Source: a virus
Direction: 5' to 3' (one strand)
DNA: 57,305 nt
Virus record (IMG/VR): IMGVR_UViG_3300021963_000150
Span: 1-57,305 of that record
A model generated the notes under the pieces. The model did not search any database. It saw only the letters and a program-made list of their open reading frames with translations, and was not told the origin of the DNA. This document shows positions 16,215 through 23,111 of the stretch, one piece after another. The position numbers and the translations under genes were made by a program. Within the stretch, counting starts at the first letter, position 1, and each line of letters opens with the position of its first letter.

Positions 16215-16728
16215 CCACGAGCGGGGCTTCGCCACTGTCGGTGGTCACTACACGTCTTAGATAAATCTACACGAACGTGTTTTATGGGGGGCGGATGACA
16301 TCAAATCTCACGGAAAGTGAAAACGCCGGGAAATTCGCGGGCTTTTCGCCTTTGTTTCGCCTCTCTCAGTAGTCCCGCAGCGTCGCCCCAGCGTGTCCTA
16401 CCGAACTCAACTCTTGATTCCACACTCACTCAGGGTGGTCAATCGGTGTTTATCATCACTCCGAGTGGTATTGAGTAAGGTATGAGGAATGGTGTGTGGT
16501 GTGTGGTTCCCCCCATGAACTGCGAGCCAGAGGTCGGCTGATGTGGGAGTCCCGGGACGACCCCCAGACCCGCACGGTGATGTCTCTGTCCCTCGGGGTT
16601 CTCTTCTCCCCCTCTATGTCTCTCCCTCTGTATCTACCGCCTTCGTTATCCGTTGAGGAAGTAAAAGCGCCCATTTGTCTACGAGGAGTTGCACCGAGAC
16701 GGGACTAACCCGCACTACGGTGACAGGG
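16215..16728. other. Intergenic region without recognised gene
   Basis: No ORF with coding character, promoter element or terminator. Contains a palindromic AGATAAATCT (16259-16268) that recurs as AGATTTATCT near 52012, and a pyrimidine-rich run near 16580-16650. Confidence 0.5.
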
Positions 16729-16914
16729 ATGGAGCATGATGAAATCGCTAGTCGCCTTGACCGCCTAAATGCCGACCTAGCCCGCCTAGAGGATGTCATC
16801 GGCACGGTCTACGAGGAAGTTCTTCGCCTTCGAGCCGATGTCTCGGGGACGGAGCCCCGCGGTCGACGCTGGGAAGTGTCCTCGGTCAAGTGGTTCCCCC
16901 CGATGCCCGATTGA
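16729..16914 (+). CDS. Coiled-coil small protein, 61 aa
   Basis: Residues about 5-35 show a heptad pattern (ASRLDRLNADLARLEDVIGTVYEEVLRL split by hydrophobics every 3-4 residues). ATG 16729 is 7 bases after TACGGT, a leaderless-type -10. The last residues are Trp/Pro-rich. Confidence 0.6.
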   Translation: MEHDEIASRLDRLNADLARLEDVIGTVYEEVLRLRADVSGTEPRGRRWEVSSVKWFPPMPD

Positions 16915-16956
16915 CGGGCGAGTGGGGGGAGGGTCTCCCCTGCCCCCCGTGACCCG

Positions 16957-17127
16957 TCAGAGCCAATCGAAAAGGTCCCCGTCGGCGATTTCGGAGTAGT
17001 CGAGGTCATTCGCATCGGCGATTGCCTGCCAGACCGCATCCTCCGTGACGGGGGAATCCCAATCAACGTAGTCCTGCCAATCCTTGCTCGGCGTGGGGGT
17101 GGGTTCGGTGTCATGTGAGTGTTCCAT
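16957..17127 (-). CDS. Acidic small protein, 56 aa
   Basis: Strongly acidic, Asp/Trp-rich (DWQDYVDWDS, DLFDWL). ATG fixed by the promoter element at 17128. Such charge suggests a DNA-mimic or protein-binding role, but this is a guess. Confidence 0.78.
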   Translation of the reverse strand: MEHSHDTEPTPTPSKDWQDYVDWDSPVTEDAVWQAIADANDLDYSEIADGDLFDWL

Positions 17128-17161
17128 ACCTACTCTGTCTCATCCTCTCGGATAAGGATTT
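17128..17161 (-). promoter_or_regulatory. Leaderless-type element promoter for 16957-17127
   Basis: AAATCCTTAT, 10 bp, GAGACAG, 7 bp, ATG. Back-to-back with the plus-strand copy at 17178, 16 bases apart. Confidence 0.8.
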
Positions 17162-17177
17162 AGGCAACACGCTGGAC

Positions 17178-17211
17178 AAATCCTTACTGGCACGTCGGGG
17201 ACAGACTAGGC
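17178..17211 (+). promoter_or_regulatory. Leaderless-type element promoter for 17212-17421 (plus strand)
   Basis: AAATCCTTAC, 10 bp, GGGACAG, 7 bp, ATG. Divergent with 17128-17161. Confidence 0.8.
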
Positions 17212-17421
17212 ATGAGCCACTACCTAGAAATCAACGACACACTGACCGGTGACCTACTGGACATCATCCCGTTCTGCTCGGACTACTGCCACTATTGGTA
17301 CTGCCACGAGAACAACGTGGAGTACGGGGGATGGAACGGGTGTCACGAGCATCCCTACGACGACGAGTGCCGTGAGTGTGGCACTCTCATCAAGGGGCTC
17401 GAGCAGGCGGTTGCCTGCTAA
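17212..17421 (+). CDS. Cys/His-rich small protein, 69 aa
   Basis: Motifs CSDYCHYWYC, CHEHP and CRECG suggest a two-zinc fold. ATG fixed by the promoter element at 17178. Confidence 0.8.
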   Translation: MSHYLEINDTLTGDLLDIIPFCSDYCHYWYCHENNVEYGGWNGCHEHPYDDECRECGTLIKGLEQAVAC

Positions 17422-17840
17422 CCCCCCCCGCCACGGTTCTGCCCACACGCAACAGCAAGTGAGCGTGCGGGACGTGCCCGCCCGTGCCGTCGCCCCTATC
17501 AAGGGTGATAGCACGGGCATTTGGCGTTCTGAGCAGGGATTATAGCGAATACGCTCTCCGAGTAGCCAGAGCCAGCGTCACCCCTGCCCCCACCCGTGTC
17601 GACGCCGGACGTCCCGTGGTCGACTCGAGCCGCCACAACTGTGGGTCATTTCCAAAATTTGCCGATTGAGCAGGGGTGATGGCAGTGATAGCAGGGCTTC
17701 GAGGAAGACGGGACTATCCCATGCTGAGCGTGGGTGCTGTGGTTGTGGGGGTAAATAGAGAACCGGAGAGGCTTATCCAGCCCCTCCGGTGGCGAGGAAT
17801 CGCGTTCCTAATGCCCGTGTGGGCTATGTTGCCTGTCCGA
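17422..17840. other. Intergenic region with inverted repeats
   Basis: No ORF. Nested hairpin at about 17477-17521 (GCCCGTGC with GCACGGGC, inner CTATC/GATAG), and a 10-bp perfect long-range pairing TCACCCCTGC (17579-17588) with GCAGGGGTGA (17671-17680). Possibly a structured RNA or 3' region. Confidence 0.4.
17762..17790 (-). terminator. Hairpin terminator after 17841-17966
   Basis: CCGGAG-GG and CC-CTCCGG stem followed on the minus strand by TTCTCTATTT. Confidence 0.65.
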
Positions 17841-17966
17841 CTACTTGCGGACGAGGGAACGGACGACCGCGTGTTTGGCGCGAGCGAACAAGCCGAGCGA
17901 AACGCCCATGACCCAGTGTCCGTCATCCTCCTGTACGGCTTCGTACCGAGTGAAAAGGTTCATCAT
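17841..17966 (-). CDS. Small protein, 41 aa
   Basis: Preceded by AGGAGGTG; either of two adjacent ATGs (17966, 17963) may start it. In this case the promoter element puts +1 eight bases before ATG, leaving a short leader that is essentially the ribosome site. Basic C-terminus (RAKHAVVRSLVRK). Confidence 0.7.
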   Translation of the reverse strand: MMNLFTRYEAVQEDDGHWVMGVSLGLFARAKHAVVRSLVRK

Positions 17967-17974
17967 CACCTCCT

Positions 17975-18008
17975 ACTGATTCTGTCCCCAGAGGTCGGGT
18001 ATGGATTT
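17975..18008 (-). promoter_or_regulatory. Leaderless-type element promoter for 17841-17966
   Basis: AAATCCATAC, 10 bp, GGGACAG, 7 bp, +1 A at 17974, then AGGAGGTGATGATG. Confidence 0.75.
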
Positions 18009-18013
18009 CCACA

Positions 18014-18025
18014 GAACAAGTGTTC
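18014..18025. promoter_or_regulatory. LexA-like box
   Basis: GAAC-AAGT-GTTC, matching the actinobacterial/Gram-positive LexA half-site pair, 6 bp upstream of the -35 box of the 17975-18008 promoter. Confidence 0.55.
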
Positions 18026-18396
18026 GCGAGTCCCGTACGGAGAATTTGTCGCCGAGGACAAGTTGTCAAGCCATCTAGCAGGGATTATGTAACAATGACA
18101 AATTTGACGAACGGTCTACTGCCGAAAATCGGGGTCGGAACTGCCGTCTGATGGGGTGATAGCACCGGACGGGACTCTCCCGAGGGGGTTGAGTGGGGGC
18201 GAAAGCAGGGTATGGAGGAGCCCCGCTCTCGCCCCCGTGTGGGGGTCGGGCGTGTTGTGGAGGCGGTCACCCGACCGCACGAGCGTTGTGGGGGCTTCTG
18301 CCCCCCGTCCCCGTGGGGGCACTTCGGGGTCACACTCCCCGTTCTGTTGCCACGCCTCATCGGCGCCGACTCTCAGTCAGACGGCTTTACAGGCTC
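18026..18396. other. Non-coding, conserved with 20.40-20.50 and 24.73-24.96 kb
   Basis: G/C-rich stretch without ORF. Its right end (about 18338-18380, GTTCTGTTGCCACG...GACTCTCAGTCAG) is related to the regions after the paralogues at 20506 and 24965; on the minus strand each forms a hairpin followed by GGCAACAGAA. Confidence 0.55.
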
Positions 18397-18534
18397 TTAG
18401 ACCAGCAGTTCGGCGATGAACCGTGCCACCGTCGCCCGAAGGGCGCTGGAGCCGGTTCTACCGTGCTGAGCCTCAGCCTGCGCCAGAGTAGCCAGCAGTT
18501 GCTGAGCCATCTGGAGCCGGAAGGACTCGCTCAT
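18397..18534 (-). CDS. Small paralogous protein A, 45 aa
   Basis: One of three paralogues (others 20506, 24965) sharing SFRLxMAQxLLATLAxAExxHGRT and ALRATVARF. Two helices. ATG 18534 has GGAGGTG upstream, located inside a five-codon leader ORF that begins at the promoter's +1 ATG (18548) and whose TGA overlaps the real start. Possibly translationally coupled to the leader. Function unknown. Confidence 0.8.
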   Translation of the reverse strand: MSESFRLQMAQQLLATLAQAEAQHGRTGSSALRATVARFIAELLV

Positions 18535-18548
18535 TCTTTCACCTCCAT
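18531..18548 (-). CDS. Leader micro-ORF of 5 codons
   Basis: ATG GAG GTG AAA GAA TGA starts at the +1 of the promoter element and ends overlapping the start of paralogue A. In paralogue C the same leader is in frame with the gene, in paralogue B it begins with GTG. Confidence 0.5.
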   Translation of the reverse strand: MEVKE

Positions 18549-18582
18549 GCCTACTCTGTCCCCGTGGGGTAGGTAAGGATTT
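18549..18582 (-). promoter_or_regulatory. Leaderless-type element promoter for paralogue A
   Basis: AAATCCTTAC, 10 bp, GGGACAG, 7 bp, leader ATG. Confidence 0.8.
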
Positions 18583-18622
18583 CCACAACCCTGTGGATAA
18601 CTTGAACCAGCCCTGTGGATAA
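18583..18622. promoter_or_regulatory. DnaA boxes upstream of block promoter
   Basis: Perfect TGTGGATAA at 18592-18600 and 18614-18622, with a facing TCCACAA next to the promoter. Confidence 0.65.
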
Positions 18623-18684
18623 ACCTCAACGAACTTCGCACCCGCGCCCGCAGACGCGGGACTAGGAATACACGGCTAAGCAAT

Positions 18685-18698
18685 ACGGTGGCGGAAAG
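18685..18698 (+). repeat. Dispersed ACGGTGGCGGAAAG element
   Basis: Exact copy, 9 bases past the stop of the minus-strand gene 18708-18899; GCTA six bases upstream; CGGGACT 24 bases upstream. Confidence 0.85.
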
Positions 18699-18707
18699 GA
18701 ACCACGC

Positions 18708-18899
18708 CTACCTGTCACAACGACCGAGTTCATCGGAGATGAGTCGTGATAGCACGAAGTATTCCCCCTCAAGTCTGGAGACGACCGAGTCCCGCTCGAT
18801 GTAGCCCAGATGTGGCGACCTACGAGTGAGGTCAAGAAGTTCAGCCGTCAAAGACACCAACTGTGCGGCGAGGTCTTCGAGGGAGGCGGGACTGGGCAT
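18708..18899 (-). CDS. Helical small protein, 63 aa
   Basis: Leu-rich helices (LEDLAAQLVSLTAELLDL) and acidic C-terminus. Starts 15 bases after the stop of 18915-19124, so likely in the same transcript. No family recognised. Confidence 0.65.
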   Translation of the reverse strand: MPSPASLEDLAAQLVSLTAELLDLTRRSPHLGYIERDSVVSRLEGEYFVLSRLISDELGRCDR

Positions 18900-18914
18900 C
18901 CCGTTGAGATTAGT

Positions 18915-19124
18915 TCAGTCGGGTCGCTCCGACTGGGAGCCACCAACGACAACCAACTCAATGCTGTCGCAGTCAATGTCGTGACCCCACATTCCTCGCC
19001 TGAACCCGTCAAGAAGGTCGGCGATGAAGTCCCGCGCTCGACGCTCCTCGCCGAAGAAGTGGGCGCACTCGGCTTTGGTGTAGTAGCGGTCGGCGTAACG
19101 GGTGTATGAGACTTTGTAGCGCAT
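18915..19124 (-). CDS. Hypothetical protein, 69 aa
   Basis: CAGGAG lies 7 bases before ATG 19124. Aromatic/basic N-terminus (YTRYADRYYTK) resembling small phage proteins; C-terminal beta-like segment. In an operon with 19189-19320 and 18708-18899. Confidence 0.72.
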   Translation of the reverse strand: MRYKVSYTRYADRYYTKAECAHFFGEERRARDFIADLLDGFRRGMWGHDIDCDSIELVVVGGSQSERPD

Positions 19125-19188
19125 GACGGGGCTCCTGTCGTAATGATGGCACACGGAGAGAGGGGGCTTGCGCCCCCACCCCCGTCGT

Positions 19189-19320
19189 TCAGGCTGGCTC
19201 GGTGATTGCCTCGTACCAGTCGGCACCGCAGTCGTCGCAGATGAGTCCGTAGTCCTCTCCGCAGTCGTTGATGTCGTCGGTGGTTCCGCAGAACCGGCAG
19301 GTGTGTTCGTTGTTCTCCAT
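19189..19320 (-). CDS. Zinc-ribbon micro-protein, 43 aa
   Basis: CRFCG and CDDCG separated by about 17 residues form a complete four-Cys ribbon. ATG fixed by the promoter at 19321. Confidence 0.82.
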   Translation of the reverse strand: MENNEHTCRFCGTTDDINDCGEDYGLICDDCGADWYEAITEPA

Positions 19321-19354
19321 ACCTACTCTGTCTCCCGTGGCACGGTAAGGATTT
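19321..19354 (-). promoter_or_regulatory. Leaderless-type element promoter for 19189-19320 operon
   Basis: AAATCCTTAC, 10 bp, GAGACAG, 7 bp, ATG. Confidence 0.82.
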
Positions 19355-19482
19355 GGGAATACTTGCGTACGCCAAATGTATGTCATCGGTATGTTTGCTG
19401 GCCTATCAGGCCCGTGCCAAACAGGCCGACCCACACGGGCCGGAGCCGTGGGCCGGAGGCCGAAGCCCCCGACCCGACCGGC

Positions 19483-19716
19483 TCAGAGGTTCCGGTGAAA
19501 GTCCCACTCTTGCCCGACAGCATCCTGTGCCATCTGGAAGAGCGTTCCCTCAACGAGTCGCAGGATGTCCTTGACTGTGGGGTCGTCGGAGAACCGAGCG
19601 ACATTCAGGTAGGCGTTCTCGGCCCAATCCTGAGGGTTCGCCCCATTGTTCTCCAAGATGGTGGTGATGGCTTGCTTGATGAGTGCCTCCGGTGCGGTCG
19701 GCAGGTTGATGTTCAT
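19483..19716 (-). CDS. Hypothetical protein, 77 aa, paralogue of 26958-27176
   Basis: Shares start MxINxPT, EALxKQxITxIL and DxTVKxxxxLV with the protein at 26958. Mostly helical. ATG fixed by promoter. Both copies follow DnaA-box-bearing block promoters, suggesting duplication of a whole cassette. Confidence 0.78.
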   Translation of the reverse strand: MNINLPTAPEALIKQAITTILENNGANPQDWAENAYLNVARFSDDPTVKDILRLVEGTLFQMAQDAVGQEWDFHRNL

Positions 19717-19750
19717 GCCTATCCTGTCCCCCGTGGCAAGGTAAGGATTT
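19717..19750 (-). promoter_or_regulatory. Leaderless-type element promoter for 19483-19716
   Basis: AAATCCTTAC, 10 bp, GGGACAG, 7 bp, ATG. Confidence 0.82.
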
Positions 19751-19755
19751 CCACA

Positions 19756-19767
19756 GAACAGATGTTC
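19756..19767. promoter_or_regulatory. LexA-like box
   Basis: GAAC-AGAT-GTTC, 6 bp upstream of the promoter at 19717-19750 and followed by two TGTGGACAA (degenerate DnaA boxes). Confidence 0.55.
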
Positions 19768-19944
19768 GCCTGTGGACAAACCTGTGGACAAACCTCAACG
19801 AAGTTCACACATCAGTCGCCCGTGCGACGGAAGTCCCGTCCGCTCGAGAGCGAAGTAAATGCGTCAAGCACACACGACATTTGCGTTCGAGGTCGTCGAA
19901 ACCCGAGTGAACCACAGCAGTCGACGAAGACGGGACTCTCGTTA

Positions 19945-20320
19945 CTCATCTCGAGGGGGTGTCGTTACTAATCTCGAGCGGTGACTCGACGCCTCGAGTG
20001 CCCCATGTCGACTCGTGGGCAGTCCCGGGACGGCTCGATGACTCGATGACTCGAGCGCTCGAGCGGTCGGGCGGTCGAGTGGGCAGTCTTGGAATGGCTC
20101 GAGTGGTCGAGCGGTCGATGACTCGAGCGGTCGACATGACTCGTCGAAAAAAGACGGGACTGGACGGACTCGAGCGCAGTTGCTGAGTGGTCGAGTGGTC
20201 GAGTGGTCGAGGACTCGAGTGGTCGAGTGGGCAGTCCCGGGACGACCCGACTCGAGCGGTCGATGGCTCGAGCGGTCGATGGCTGACTCGACTCGATGAT
20301 TTGGTTGCTCGAGCGAGAAG
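19945..20320. repeat. GTCGAG/CTCGAG-rich low-complexity tract
   Basis: About 370 bases made largely of GGTCGAGTGG, GGTCGATGACTCGAG and CTCGAGCGGTCGA words, many about 10 bases apart, with three AGTCCCG/GGGAC sites embedded. Open frames here (for example MVEWSSG...) have no coding character. The 19768-19944 part holds nothing recognised. Confidence 0.75.
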
Positions 20321-20344
20321 ACGGGACTTTCCCGTCAAAACGCA

Positions 20345-20374
20345 AAAAACCGCCCGTGTGGGGCGGTGTGTCTG
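20345..20374 (-). terminator. Rho-independent terminator (minus strand)
   Basis: On the minus strand CCGCCC-CACA-GGGCGG followed by TTTTTT; ends the transcript of paralogue B at 20506. Confidence 0.85.
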
Positions 20375-20505
20375 CTGATGTTGTGTTCGGCGGGTTTCAC
20401 CCGACCAGCCCGCCGAGGGTCGTCCTCCGTCCCCCCTGCGGGCTACCGCTTCTGTTGCCAAGGCTCCGTGCCTCCGAGTCTCACTCAGAATCCGCTGTGG
20501 GGCTA

Positions 20506-20649
20506 CTAGGCGAGCAGGGTAGCCACGAAGCGAGCCACCGTCGCGCGAAGCGCGGTGGTCGCCGTGCGACCATGCACGCGCTCAGCCTCAGCGAGAGTAG
20601 CCAGCAGTTGCTGAGCCATCTCCAAGCGGAACGACGTACCGTTCATCAT
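20506..20649 (-). CDS. Small paralogous protein B, 47 aa
   Basis: Paralogue of 18397 and 24965 (SFRLEMAQQLLATLAEAE, HGRTATTALRATVARF). AGGAGG precedes two ATGs (20649, 20646); GTG 20661 at the promoter's +1 is in frame and could also start it. Its 3' region shares the conserved hairpin. Confidence 0.78.
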   Translation of the reverse strand: MMNGTSFRLEMAQQLLATLAEAERVHGRTATTALRATVARFVATLLA

Positions 20650-20661
20650 CACCTCCTCCAC

Positions 20662-20695
20662 GCCTACTCTGTCCCCGTTGAGAAGACATGGATTT
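20662..20695 (-). promoter_or_regulatory. Leaderless-type element promoter for paralogue B
   Basis: AAATCCATGT, 10 bp, GGGACAG, 7 bp, +1 GTG. Perfect DnaA box at 20726-20734 upstream. Confidence 0.75.
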
Positions 20696-20787
20696 CCACA
20701 GGGGTGTGGACAACCAAGAGGCTCCTGTGGATAAACCTAACGAAGCGTGCGTGCGTGCGTCACCGGACGGAGTCCCGTCACTTACGT

Positions 20788-21027
20788 CTAGGTATTACGG
20801 TGGCGGAAAGCGTCGGCAGGAAGATGTGCCTTCGTCCAATGAAGCAACTCATCCATGTCCGTGTGCCTGTTCCACAGGTGAAGCGGGGCTTGGTGCCACT
20901 CCTTACCATCCCACACACACAGGTTCGTGATGATTCCACCAAGCCGACGAGACTCGGAATAGATGATGTACCCGTTGGGGTGATGAAGTTGGTGCGTCTT
21001 GTGGGTGAGCCAGCGAGGGATGCGCAT
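20788..21027 (-). CDS. Hypothetical protein, 79 aa
   Basis: ATG 21027 overlaps the previous stop (TGATG). Central HPNGYIIYSESRRLGG...CVWDGKEW segment resembles the C-terminal part of the 1121 protein family style (short Trp/Tyr-rich). The final codons run through the ACGGTGGCGGAAAG element at 20797-20810. Third gene of a three-gene operon. Confidence 0.68.
   Translation of the reverse strand: MRIPRWLTHKTHQLHHPNGYIIYSESRRLGGIITNLCVWDGKEWHQAPLHLWNRHTDMDELLHWTKAHLPADAFRHRNT
20797..20810 (+). repeat. Dispersed ACGGTGGCGGAAAG element
   Basis: Exact copy overlapping the 3' end of the minus-strand gene 20788-21027; CTA six bases upstream and AGTCCCG 26 upstream. Confidence 0.85.
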
Positions 21028-21137
21028 CACGTCCCGCTCTCGGGTTCGGCACACGCCTCGCAGGTTTCGCAGGCAAGATGGTCGCCGTGCTTGACGATGT
21101 GGTCGGTCAGGGTGATACCGCAGTAGTGGCAGGTCAT
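21027..21137 (-). CDS. Zinc-ribbon micro-protein, 36 aa
   Basis: C-x2-C near the N-terminus and CETCEAC near the C-terminus. AAAGGACG precedes ATG 21137, which overlaps the stop of 21134-21253. Confidence 0.75.
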   Translation of the reverse strand: MTCHYCGITLTDHIVKHGDHLACETCEACAEPESGT

Positions 21138-21253
21138 CGCTTGTCGTCCTTTCGGAAAGCGTCTTGGATGTCTTCTCGGAAAATCGCCCAAAGCCCCCAG
21201 ATAATAAGCCCAAAGGGGATGGCTGGCTCAAGAATGTAGTCAATCAGTTCCAT
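21134..21253 (-). CDS. Tiny membrane protein, 39 aa
   Basis: Hydrophobic residues 9-25 (single pass) and a charged tail. First gene of the 21253-20788 operon; ATG fixed by promoter. Confidence 0.75.
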   Translation of the reverse strand: MELIDYILEPAIPFGLIIWGLWAIFREDIQDAFRKDDKR

Positions 21254-21287
21254 ACTTACTCTGTCCCTTGGACTCCAGTAAGGATTT
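21254..21287 (-). promoter_or_regulatory. Leaderless-type element promoter for the 20788-21253 operon
   Basis: AAATCCTTAC, 10 bp, GGGACAG, 7 bp, ATG. Only the first of three overlapping genes has the element. Confidence 0.82.
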
Positions 21288-21292
21288 GCCCG

Positions 21293-21508
21293 TTACTCGC
21301 TCTCGCCCCACTCCTCGTAGATGTATGCGATGAACTCGGCTGGCACATAGTCCTTGTGGAACGGGTCGAGCGGAGTCCCGACCACCGTCTCGGCGAGGTC
21401 GGGTCGCACTTCGTACAAACGGTTGAACCAATGCTGACCCAAACGCTCGGAACGGGACCCCGTGTCCCACGAGCGGGAGGCGTAGGCGACGAACTCGGAG
21501 GGGGTCAC
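21293..21508 (-). CDS. Conserved-type small phage protein, 71 aa
   Basis: GTG 21508 overlaps the previous stop. The core (RLGQHWFNRLYEVRPDLAE...TPLDPFHKD) matches a small family common in actinophages; a diverged relative is at 31066-31323 (YGQAMFNILAIARPSIAE...ALDPFYRD). Function unknown. Confidence 0.8.
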   Translation of the reverse strand: MTPSEFVAYASRSWDTGSRSERLGQHWFNRLYEVRPDLAETVVGTPLDPFHKDYVPAEFIAYIYEEWGESE

Positions 21509-21744
21509 ACGACCTCCCCCTTGACTCGGAAGAACTCCAGAACCTCCACGATGGCGGTCAGGAAATCCTCGGGGGTCACGATGGACTCGCCGTCGTGCGA
21601 CCACGGGAGCATTCCGCTCTCGGGGGTGCGAGAGAGGAAGTCCTCAATCGCGGCTTGGACGGCTTCGCCACCGGAGCAGAGTGTCCAGTATCCGTCCACG
21701 ATGGCTTCGGCAATGGGGCTGAGTGTGTTGGTGTTGGTGTTCAT
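21505..21744 (-). CDS. Hypothetical protein, 79 aa
   Basis: Asn/Thr-rich start, helical remainder. ATG fixed by promoter at 21745; followed by GTGA overlap with 21293-21508. Confidence 0.78.
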   Translation of the reverse strand: MNTNTNTLSPIAEAIVDGYWTLCSGGEAVQAAIEDFLSRTPESGMLPWSHDGESIVTPEDFLTAIVEVLEFFRVKGEVV

Positions 21745-21778
21745 ACCTACTCTGTCTTGTGAAGGGTGGTAAGGATTT
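21745..21778 (-). promoter_or_regulatory. Leaderless-type element promoter for 21293-21744
   Basis: AAATCCTTAC, 10 bp, AAGACAG, 7 bp, ATG. It overlaps the stop of 21777-22007. Confidence 0.8.
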
Positions 21779-22007
21779 AGGCGGTACGCCCGTCTAGCAC
21801 GTCCGACAGAAGGTTTCTCATGTCCAGTAGGTGGTCGGCAACCACAGCCGACGAGCAGATGTTCGTGCCACCCACCTCTCGGAGAGTCCCGTCGATGAGC
21901 GTGAGCAGTTCACGCAGTTGGTTTGTCTCGGCTTCTCGTTCTGCGAGAGCCAAGTCGGCGATGGCTTCATCCACCTGCTCGACCGGCGAAGCGGGGCTAT
22001 TTGTCAT
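21777..22007 (-). CDS. Helical small protein, 76 aa
   Basis: Acidic, Leu/Ala-rich helices suggestive of a coiled coil (EQVDEAIADLALAEREAE). ATGA overlap with 22004-22210. Last of a five-gene operon. Confidence 0.72.
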   Translation of the reverse strand: MTNSPASPVEQVDEAIADLALAEREAETNQLRELLTLIDGTLREVGGTNICSSAVVADHLLDMRNLLSDVLDGRTA

Positions 22008-22210
22008 TTGTTACTCCACCATTCGGTGCGTAGTTGTTGTAGGGCTTCCATTACCTCGCCCAGTTTCTCGTGGGTTGAGTTGTTGATGGAAAGGTTTCGT
22101 ACGAGCCAAGCGAGGTTCTCCGAAACGATGTTCGGTGGCTCTCCGATGTCCCGCCTCATCGCTGGTATGTCCATACTGGCGAGTGCTGTGGTGAGTTCGT
22201 CGTGGTTCAT
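22004..22210 (-). CDS. Hypothetical protein, 68 aa
   Basis: AGGAGAG precedes ATG 22210. Helical protein ending WWSNK. ATGA overlaps on both sides. Confidence 0.74.
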   Translation of the reverse strand: MNHDELTTALASMDIPAMRRDIGEPPNIVSENLAWLVRNLSINNSTHEKLGEVMEALQQLRTEWWSNK

Positions 22211-22299
22211 CGCTCTCTCCTGTGTTGTCGTTCCCACGCCCTGTTGAGGCACACCGCAAGTGTACCCACCGCAAGGAGAAGGAGAACGATGGGGGTCAC
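22207..22299 (-). CDS. Tiny membrane protein, 30 aa
   Basis: GTG start overlapping the previous stop; hydrophobic residues 3-18 then Arg-rich tail. Too short for most gene callers but locked between two stop-start overlaps. Confidence 0.65.
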   Translation of the reverse strand: MTPIVLLLLAVGTLAVCLNRAWERQHRRER

Positions 22300-22592
22300 A
22301 CCCCCACCGCCTCTCGCTCCTTGTTGAGGTGGACGGCGTAGGTGGCGTTCGGCTTGACGACCGTTGCCACGAACCGCCCGACCGACTGCTCGCCCAGACC
22401 AACGAGAACGACGCTGTTGGGGACGAAGTAGCCCCACTCCGCTCCCGAGCGGTAGACGACGTGGACGAAGGCTTCGCCGAACTCCGCTCGCACGGTCACG
22501 ATAACCTTGCTGACCGCCGTGCTGTCCTCGCAGTTCACGACGAGCAGGGCGGTCTGGTCTTTGTCTGTTTTGGGAATGGTTGTGATGTTCAT
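22296..22592 (-). CDS. Hypothetical protein, 98 aa
   Basis: Beta-rich pattern (VIVTVRAEFGEAFVHVVYRSG, GYFVPNSVVLVGLG). ATG fixed by promoter. Heads the five-gene operon 22592 to 21777. Confidence 0.8.
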   Translation of the reverse strand: MNITTIPKTDKDQTALLVVNCEDSTAVSKVIVTVRAEFGEAFVHVVYRSGAEWGYFVPNSVVLVGLGEQSVGRFVATVVKPNATYAVHLNKEREAVGV

Positions 22593-22626
22593 ACCCTCTC
22601 TGTCCCCTGATAGTCGGTAAGGATTT
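22593..22626 (-). promoter_or_regulatory. Leaderless-type element promoter for the 21777-22592 operon
   Basis: AAATCCTTAC, 10 bp, GGGACAG, 7 bp, ATG. Confidence 0.83.
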
Positions 22627-22645
22627 CCACAGGAAACACACAGGC

Positions 22646-22666
22646 TGTGGATAAACCTGTGGATAA
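22646..22666. promoter_or_regulatory. Two perfect DnaA boxes
   Basis: TGTGGATAA at 22646-22654 and 22658-22666 upstream of the 22593 promoter. Confidence 0.65.
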
Positions 22667-22732
22667 CACCAAGCGGAGTCGCTCGTGCGTCTCATCCGTG
22701 AGACGGGGCTTCGCTACTCGTGTCTAAGTAAT

Positions 22733-22746
22733 ACGGTGGCGGAAAG
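22733..22746 (+). repeat. Dispersed ACGGTGGCGGAAAG element
   Basis: Exact copy with CTA six bases upstream; CGGGGCT 29 bases upstream. Confidence 0.85.
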
Positions 22747-22766
22747 CGAACGGTGTTCAGACGGGA

Positions 22767-22815
22767 AACTGCCCCTCCCCTCGGGATGTGGAGGTGAGGT
22801 GAGGGGAGGGCAGCC
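22767..22815 (-). terminator. Strong hairpin terminator candidate
   Basis: Long GC stem (CTGCCC-CCCCTC with GAGGGG-GGGCAG) followed on the minus strand by TTTCCC, downstream of gene 22861-23073. A second hairpin CGGTC/GACCG follows at about 22830-22850. Confidence 0.65.
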
Positions 22816-22860
22816 CCGTGGTGCGGGGGTCGGGGAACACCGACCCGCCCCCGCCGACTG

Positions 22861-23073
22861 TTACTTGCTCGGGTAGAACTGGGGGTCTAGCCCCAACTTC
22901 TCTCCCCAGAAGCGAGCGATGATGAGAGCCTGCTCGTGGCTGAGGCACTCCATCGTCATCACCCCGAAGTCCGAGGAGTCACCCGTGGGACTCTGGTAGT
23001 GGAACCAGACGATGTTCCCGTAGGCATTGACGGCAACGATGTCGCCCTTGTGTGTGGTGGTGGTGTTGTTCAT
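22861..23073 (-). CDS. Hypothetical protein, 70 aa
   Basis: Thr-rich start, SH3-like beta pattern early (GDIVAVNAYGNIVWFHY), helical C-terminal half. ATG fixed by promoter. Confidence 0.78.
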   Translation of the reverse strand: MNNTTTTHKGDIVAVNAYGNIVWFHYQSPTGDSSDFGVMTMECLSHEQALIIARFWGEKLGLDPQFYPSK

Positions 23074-23107
23074 ACCTCTACTGTCTCCAGTCGTGTCGTA
23101 AGGATTT
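23074..23107 (-). promoter_or_regulatory. Leaderless-type element promoter for 22861-23073
   Basis: AAATCCTTAC, 10 bp, GAGACAG, 7 bp, ATG; its spacer is nearly identical to that at 30202. Confidence 0.82.
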
Positions 23108-23111
23108 GGAC

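Noticed and set aside
19168-19971. Plus-strand open frame of 267 codons
   Set aside because: Antisense to promoter-bearing genes 19189 and 19483 and includes their promoters.
20296-21126. Plus-strand open frame of 276 codons
   Set aside because: Covers the terminator, paralogue B and the 20788 gene in antisense; no ribosome site or promoter.
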